Source: Candidatus Methylomirabilota bacterium
GTDB taxonomy: Bacteria; Methylomirabilota; Methylomirabilia; Methylomirabilales; Methylomirabilaceae
Length of the DNA stretch: 10,692 nucleotides
Direction: 5' to 3'
Assembly: GCA_016200385.1 (NCBI GenBank)
Contig: JACQEV010000360.1
Coordinates: forward strand, 1 to 10,692
Shown: positions 7,104 through 10,692 of the stretch, one piece after another
Position numbering within the stretch: position 1 is the stretch's first letter
How the letters are laid out: each line of letters begins with the position of its first letter
Position numbers and translations under genes: made by a program
Notes under the pieces: model-generated
Database searches by the model: none
What the model was told of the DNA's origin: nothing
Seen by the model: the letters and a program-made list of their open reading frames with translations, nothing else

Positions 7104-7997
7104 TCAATACCGCAGGGCGATGACCGCGTGCGCCGCAGCCAGCAGGAGGAGCCCCGTGGACAGCGGGGTGTGGAGGAGCAGCCAACCGTGCAGCCAGAGA
7201 TGGAGGCGGGACTGAAGGGCAAGCTGTCGCCGCTCTTCGCAGATCGCCTCCAGATCGCTCAGCGTCAGGTGGTGTCGCGGGGGAAGCAAGGTTCGCATCT
7301 CCTGGAACAGCACGATCGCCTTCGCCCTGGTGGCAAGGTCCCCCTCATGTCCACCTCCGTGGAGATACGGCTGGATCTGATGACGGTAAAATTCCTTCAA
7401 GGGCCCACCCTCCAGCAGCGGCGCCGAGGGTCTGTCCAGTCCATCGGGCCCTGCACCGACTTTATCGGGATCTAGCGGGCTCGGGTTCTCGATCGACCCG
7501 CAAGCGGCTGTCACGAGCTCTTCAGCTTCCTTGCGCAATTGATCCAGGACGTGGGGGATCTCCTCGTAGATCGTCTCCATCGGCACCTGCGTCATCATCA
7601 TCCGCGGCAGGATCTGTTGGACGACCAGGCCGAATACGCCGCTCAGGACCACGAGCCCAAACAAGAGCATGAGAACCGTTGTAAGAGCTCCGCCGAGCTG
7701 AAGCCCACTGTGAAAGAGGATGAAGGGCACGCTCAGGAGTCCCAGCCAGATGTGCCCTTTCATCCACGTCGTGGCCGGACCGAGGTACTGGGTTGGCATC
7801 TTTCTCCTGATCGGTAACAGGCCAGCGAAAAGCATCAGCGCCGACCCCCCGATGCCATACACCAACCCCGGCCAACTCCCACCAGTAGGGCCGTTCAGCG
7901 CGTACCGGTGATATGCCATATAGTAGGCCGTGGCCGGCGCCGCGATCAGCAAGCAAGCGATGATCCATCTCTTGTGACCGGAGGTGGTGACAAGCAT
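7104..7997 (-). CDS. Membrane protein with di-haem cytochrome b-like histidine pattern
   Basis: This is a 297-residue membrane protein that I cannot assign to a named family. Hydrophobic segments lie at about 11-30, 45-63, 83-100, 104-128 and 267-296. A soluble domain (about 130-262) sits between the fourth and fifth, and the positive-inside rule (RRK at 64-66) places it in the cytoplasm. Helix 3 carries His82 and His96, and the last helix carries His276 and His290. Both pairs are 14 residues apart, as in cytochrome b helices that hold two stacked haems. With both helices running inside-to-outside, His82/His276 would bind a haem near the cytoplasmic face and His96/His290 one near the periplasmic face. 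The gene starts two bases after the stop of the 730-residue Fe-S protein (TAGTCATG), with AAGGAAA upstream, so translation is coupled. It probably joins the cytoplasmic Fe-S protein to the periplasmic cytochrome. Haem binding is inferred from spacing only. Confidence 0.82.
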   Translation of the reverse strand: MLVTTSGHKRWIIACLLIAAPATAYYMAYHRYALNGPTGGSWPGLVYGIGGSALMLFAGLLPIRRKMPTQYLGPATTWMKGHIWLGLLSVPFILFHSGLQLGGALTTVLMLLFGLVVLSGVFGLVVQQILPRMMMTQVPMETIYEEIPHVLDQLRKEAEELVTAACGSIENPSPLDPDKVGAGPDGLDRPSAPLLEGGPLKEFYRHQIQPYLHGGGHEGDLATRAKAIVLFQEMRTLLPPRHHLTLSDLEAICEERRQLALQSRLHLWLHGWLLLHTPLSTGLLLLAAAHAVIALRY

Positions 7998-7999
7998 GA

Positions 8000-10192
8000 C
8001 TATAGATTTCCTTCGGGAGGCCGAGGAGGGGCACCGTCGCGCTGATGAGCGAAGAACTTTGCAGGGTCTACTCGGATCGCGGCCTCATGCGGACAGGCGT
8101 AGACGCATGCAGGCTCCTTGTACCCGATGGAGAGGTCACAAGTGGTGGCCTTCCTCTTGACCACGGCCCTCTTCCCGCCGGGACCCTCCAGGTCGCCGAC
8201 CTTCACCGTGAAGGGGTGCATGTTGATATTGCCGTAAGGGCAATTCGAGGCGCAAAGCCCACAGCCGATGCACCAATCCTCGATAACGATCTCGAAGGCA
8301 TCCTTCCCCGTCTGCCTGCGGCGAATGGAGCCCACGGGCCAGCCGACCATGCAGAGCGGGTCCCGGCACTGGCGGCAGGAAGTGGTGACAAGGTACTTAT
8401 CGTACCGGAGCCCCTCGCGGATCAGCCTGGTGACGCCATCGTGGGCAGCGGCACAGGCCCGGACGCACAGGTCACATCGGGTGCACCGCTCAAGGTCGAT
8501 TAGTAGAAGGTTCGTGGCCTCCATCATCCCTTGATTCAGGAAGTCGGCCAGTGAGACGCTGCTGGTCGTGGTGAGCCGCTCACGGTTCATCTCTTGGCGT
8601 TCCTTGGCAACCGCCTCCAGGGTTCGCCGTGCATCTGGAAACGTCTCCACTATCAGCGCGAAGTCTTCACCCTTGATGCGCACCACCTCCACGTGATCTA
8701 GTGCCGTGCAGGTGGCCACGCGCGCACCGCCGCCCAAGAGGCCGATCTCGCCAAAGTACGAGCCACGGGGGAGATAGGCGAGGGTCATCTCGCCCCCAGG
8801 AAACTGCTGCGTGACCTTCACGAACCCGATCCGAACAAGATAGAAGCTATCGGCTGGGTCGCCCTGTTGACAGATCACCTGGCCCGGCTCGAATCGAAGC
8901 AGGTCGACGCGGTGACGCAAGTGGTGGAGGAACTCATCGGTCAGACCCGCAAAGATATCTATGCTCCTGAGGTGGGTGTCCAGGGCCCGCCGCCGGTAAG
9001 CCTCATCCAGCTCCGCTTTGAAGTGCCGGTTCTTCTGCATGATGTAGAGGACGTTCCTGAGCATCTCCAAGAGAACAACGTCCTCGGCCGCCCTTACCGT
9101 GGCCGATCTTGGGTAGAAGCTCATGCAGGTCATCTCGCCGAACAGGTCCCCCTCCTCGAGTCGGGCGATGGGGTTGTCATAAGGCAGATCGACTGGTCCG
9201 TCGATCGGAATCCAGCGGCGCGGCGCTTGGTCACGGGGATCATCTGAACTTCCAACCAGGTTGGTCAACTTCCGGAAGAATCCTTTGATGCCGCCTTCGG
9301 GACGACTGGCGTGACTCTTGACATGAGCCATGGGGGTCTCGAGAAAGACATCGACCTTGCCTTTGACGATGTAGAAGGCGGTCGAACCAGCTTCCCCCTC
9401 GCGGCAGATAATCTCTCCACGCTTGACGTCCCGTCCTACTACCGCTCCCCGGTTCATCTCCAGGAAGGAGCTCGAGACCCCCTTGAAGACCGGGAGTTTG
9501 AGAAGTTCGTCAGGAGCCACCGACTCACCTCGGCCCAAGAGCGTCCCGACGGCCCCCTTGTTCGTCAACGCTCCGGTCGGGCACGAGACCATACACTCGC
9601 CACAGGCGACGCAGGAGGATTCGCCCATCCGCCGATCGTCGTCGAATGCGATGCCGGACGCGTACCCTTTTCCGATACGGCCGATGACAAAATTCTTCCG
9701 AATGTCGTTGCACCCACGGATGCAGCGATCGCACAAGATGCACGCATCATGATTCACAGCGATGATGAGGGAGGAGTCGTCGTTCCCGCGCCATGAGGGC
9801 CTTCGGGAAAACCTAGGAGGCCGGACCCCCTCTTGGTCGGCCATCACCTCCAGCTCACAGTCGCCGTGTTGGGTATGCCTGACGCAGGGGGTGGGATGGT
9901 CGGCCAGCAGAAGCTCTAGGAGCGTACAGCGGGCCCGCCGGACCCGATCCGCCGTGGTGGAAACCACCATACCGTTTTCCACCGGTCGGACGCAGGCTGC
10001 CGGGAAGACCCGGGCCCCTTGCACCTCTACGACGCAGACGCGGCAAACGCCGACCGGGGTCATGTTAGGCTGGTGGCACAGGACGGGAATCCGTATGCCG
10101 ACCGAAGCGGCAGCATCGAAGATCGTTTCCCCTGAAGGGACGCTCACTGCCTGGCCATCGATGGTAAGCTGTACTTGCAGCTCCACACTCAT
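8000..10192 (-). CDS. Fusion Fe-S protein: NuoG/hydrogenase-like N-terminus, two cyclic-nucleotide-binding domains, polyferredoxin C-terminus
   Basis: This is a 730-residue protein with no signal peptide, hence cytoplasmic. Residues 1-80 are a [2Fe-2S] domain with Cys39, 50, 53 and 67. Residues 99-112 correspond to the HxxxCxxCxxxxxC cluster of NuoG and [FeFe] hydrogenases, but His replaces the second Cys (His99, Cys103, His106, Cys112). Two [4Fe-4S] motifs follow (151/154/157/161 and 194/197/200/204). No hydrogenase or molybdopterin catalytic domain follows. Instead there are two cyclic-nucleotide-binding domains (about 233-400 and 408-530), with phosphate-binding cassettes FGEMTCMSFYPRSATV (351-366) and FGEIGLLGGGARVATC (480-495). 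Both keep the Glu and Arg that contact the nucleotide, and no DNA-binding helix-turn-helix is present. Residues 560-710 resemble the DmsB/HybA four-cluster ferredoxin, with Trp618 and Ser688 at expected Cys positions. It lies 22 bases after nuoF and 2 bases before the cytochrome b-like gene. Likely role: the Fe-S relay between NADH and membrane haems, tuned by a nucleotide. Confidence 0.9.
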   Translation of the reverse strand: MSVELQVQLTIDGQAVSVPSGETIFDAAASVGIRIPVLCHQPNMTPVGVCRVCVVEVQGARVFPAACVRPVENGMVVSTTADRVRRARCTLLELLLADHPTPCVRHTQHGDCELEVMADQEGVRPPRFSRRPSWRGNDDSSLIIAVNHDACILCDRCIRGCNDIRKNFVIGRIGKGYASGIAFDDDRRMGESSCVACGECMVSCPTGALTNKGAVGTLLGRGESVAPDELLKLPVFKGVSSSFLEMNRGAVVGRDVKRGEIICREGEAGSTAFYIVKGKVDVFLETPMAHVKSHASRPEGGIKGFFRKLTNLVGSSDDPRDQAPRRWIPIDGPVDLPYDNPIARLEEGDLFGEMTCMSFYPRSATVRAAEDVVLLEMLRNVLYIMQKNRHFKAELDEAYRRRALDTHLRSIDIFAGLTDEFLHHLRHRVDLLRFEPGQVICQQGDPADSFYLVRIGFVKVTQQFPGGEMTLAYLPRGSYFGEIGLLGGGARVATCTALDHVEVVRIKGEDFALIVETFPDARRTLEAVAKERQEMNRERLTTTSSVSLADFLNQGMMEATNLLLIDLERCTRCDLCVRACAAAHDGVTRLIREGLRYDKYLVTTSCRQCRDPLCMVGWPVGSIRRRQTGKDAFEIVIEDWCIGCGLCASNCPYGNINMHPFTVKVGDLEGPGGKRAVVKRKATTCDLSIGYKEPACVYACPHEAAIRVDPAKFFAHQRDGAPPRPPEGNL

Positions 10193-10214
10193 TGCCTACG
10201 CCTTTTCTCCCGCC

Positions 10215-10692
10215 TCAGCCCATGGGGCAGACGCCGGAGGGGCAGCGCTTCCGGATAAGGTGCTCCTCGACGTCGTCCAGAAAGTGGGTGATGACCGAGG
10301 CAATCGGGTTCGGCGCCACCTGTCCGAGACCACAGATCGAGGTCAATTCCAGCGCCTCGGACAGCTCGCTTATCAACTCCAGATCCTTCTGACGGCCGCG
10401 ACCACTACTGATGTCGGTAAGGATGTCCACCATCTTGGCCGAGCCAACGCGGCATGGAACGCATTTGCCGCACGACTCGTTCTTGAAGAAGCGCCCCGCA
10501 TTCAAGGCCATGTCGATCATGCACGTTCCCTCGGCGCATACCACGATCGCCCCCGACCCGAGCATAGAGCCCCTCTCGGCCAGGGATTTGAAGTCGAGGG
10601 GGGTGTCCACCATCGACGCCGGCAGATAGCCGGACGACGGCCCCGAGGGGGCGAAGGCTTTCAGCTTCCTCCCTCCAGTGATCCCTCCTGCC
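10215..10692 (-). CDS. nuoF: NADH dehydrogenase NuoF/HydB-type flavoprotein subunit, N-terminus outside window
   Basis: Only the last 158 residues are visible. The frame is open to the window edge, so the first in-window methionine (10613) is not the start. The visible part begins in the conserved region GGRKLKAFAPSGPSSGYLPA and continues to the N3-type [4Fe-4S] site ESCGKCVPCR with a fourth Cys in TSICGLGQ, all canonical for subunits that oxidise or reduce NAD(H) via FMN and pass electrons to Fe-S clusters. The protein ends at KRCPSGVCPMG. In HydB/HndC-type relatives the matching CPAGVC segment is normally followed by a C-terminal ferredoxin domain, which is absent here. The 730-residue Fe-S fusion starts 22 bases downstream and is the probable electron partner. 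Complex I is an alternative home, but none of the usual nuo neighbours are present in the window. Confidence 0.92.
   Translation of the reverse strand, partial: AGGITGGRKLKAFAPSGPSSGYLPASMVDTPLDFKSLAERGSMLGSGAIVVCAEGTCMIDMALNAGRFFKNESCGKCVPCRVGSAKMVDILTDISSGRGRQKDLELISELSEALELTSICGLGQVAPNPIASVITHFLDDVEEHLIRKRCPSGVCPMG

Noticed and set aside
10215..10613. NuoF-like protein starting at the methionine at 10613
   Set aside because: The frame continues upstream to the window edge with conserved NuoF sequence (GGRKLKAFAPSG), so that methionine is internal.

Overview
The window is GC-rich, and every gene I can support lies on the minus strand, so gene order below runs from high to low coordinates. 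The content (multiheme cytochrome c, tandem HbpS/GlcG-type haem-binding domains behind a bacterial beta-sandwich domain, NADH dehydrogenase-like Fe-S modules, a split transketolase and a transaldolase/glucose-6-phosphate isomerase fusion) suggests an uncultivated or environmental respiratory bacterium. The mix reminds me of Methylomirabilota (NC10), Rokubacteria or similar metagenome-derived phyla. That placement is an impression from gene content and has not been tested.

Region 1 (10692 to 3618) is a tightly packed five-gene cassette that looks like a membrane-crossing electron-transfer system. It starts off-window with a NuoF/HydB-type NADH-binding flavoprotein, of which only the C-terminal part is visible. 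Next is a 730-residue cytoplasmic Fe-S protein. Its N-terminus is like NuoG or the [FeFe]-hydrogenase front end, its middle carries two cyclic-nucleotide-binding (CRP-type) domains, and its C-terminus is a DmsB/HybA-type polyferredoxin. Third is a 297-residue membrane protein with the histidine spacing of a di-haem cytochrome b. Fourth is a membrane-anchored cytochrome c with ten potential haem sites. Fifth is an exported protein with two HbpS/GlcG-type domains. The first four genes are separated by only 2 to 22 bases, and the fifth follows after 39 bases with a strong ribosome binding site. The inferred path is NADH -> FMN/Fe-S (NuoF) -> Fe-S chain (730-residue protein, possibly gated by a cyclic nucleotide) -> two b haems across the membrane -> periplasmic multihaem cytochrome -> unknown acceptor. 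This is the part of the window most likely to be undescribed.

Region 2 (3617 to 3456) is a 162-base spacer. It holds an 11-bp inverted repeat without a T-tract and a doubtful 30-codon reading frame, and it probably separates two transcription units.

Region 3 (3455 to 1) is a carbon-metabolism operon: transketolase N-terminal subunit, transketolase C-terminal subunit (4-base overlap) and, 10 bases later, a transaldolase/glucose-6-phosphate isomerase fusion that runs off the window edge. Together they cover the non-oxidative pentose phosphate pathway and its link to glucose 6-phosphate. I see no RNA genes, CRISPR arrays, insertion sequences or attachment sites. The long plus-strand reading frames are shadows of the minus-strand genes.
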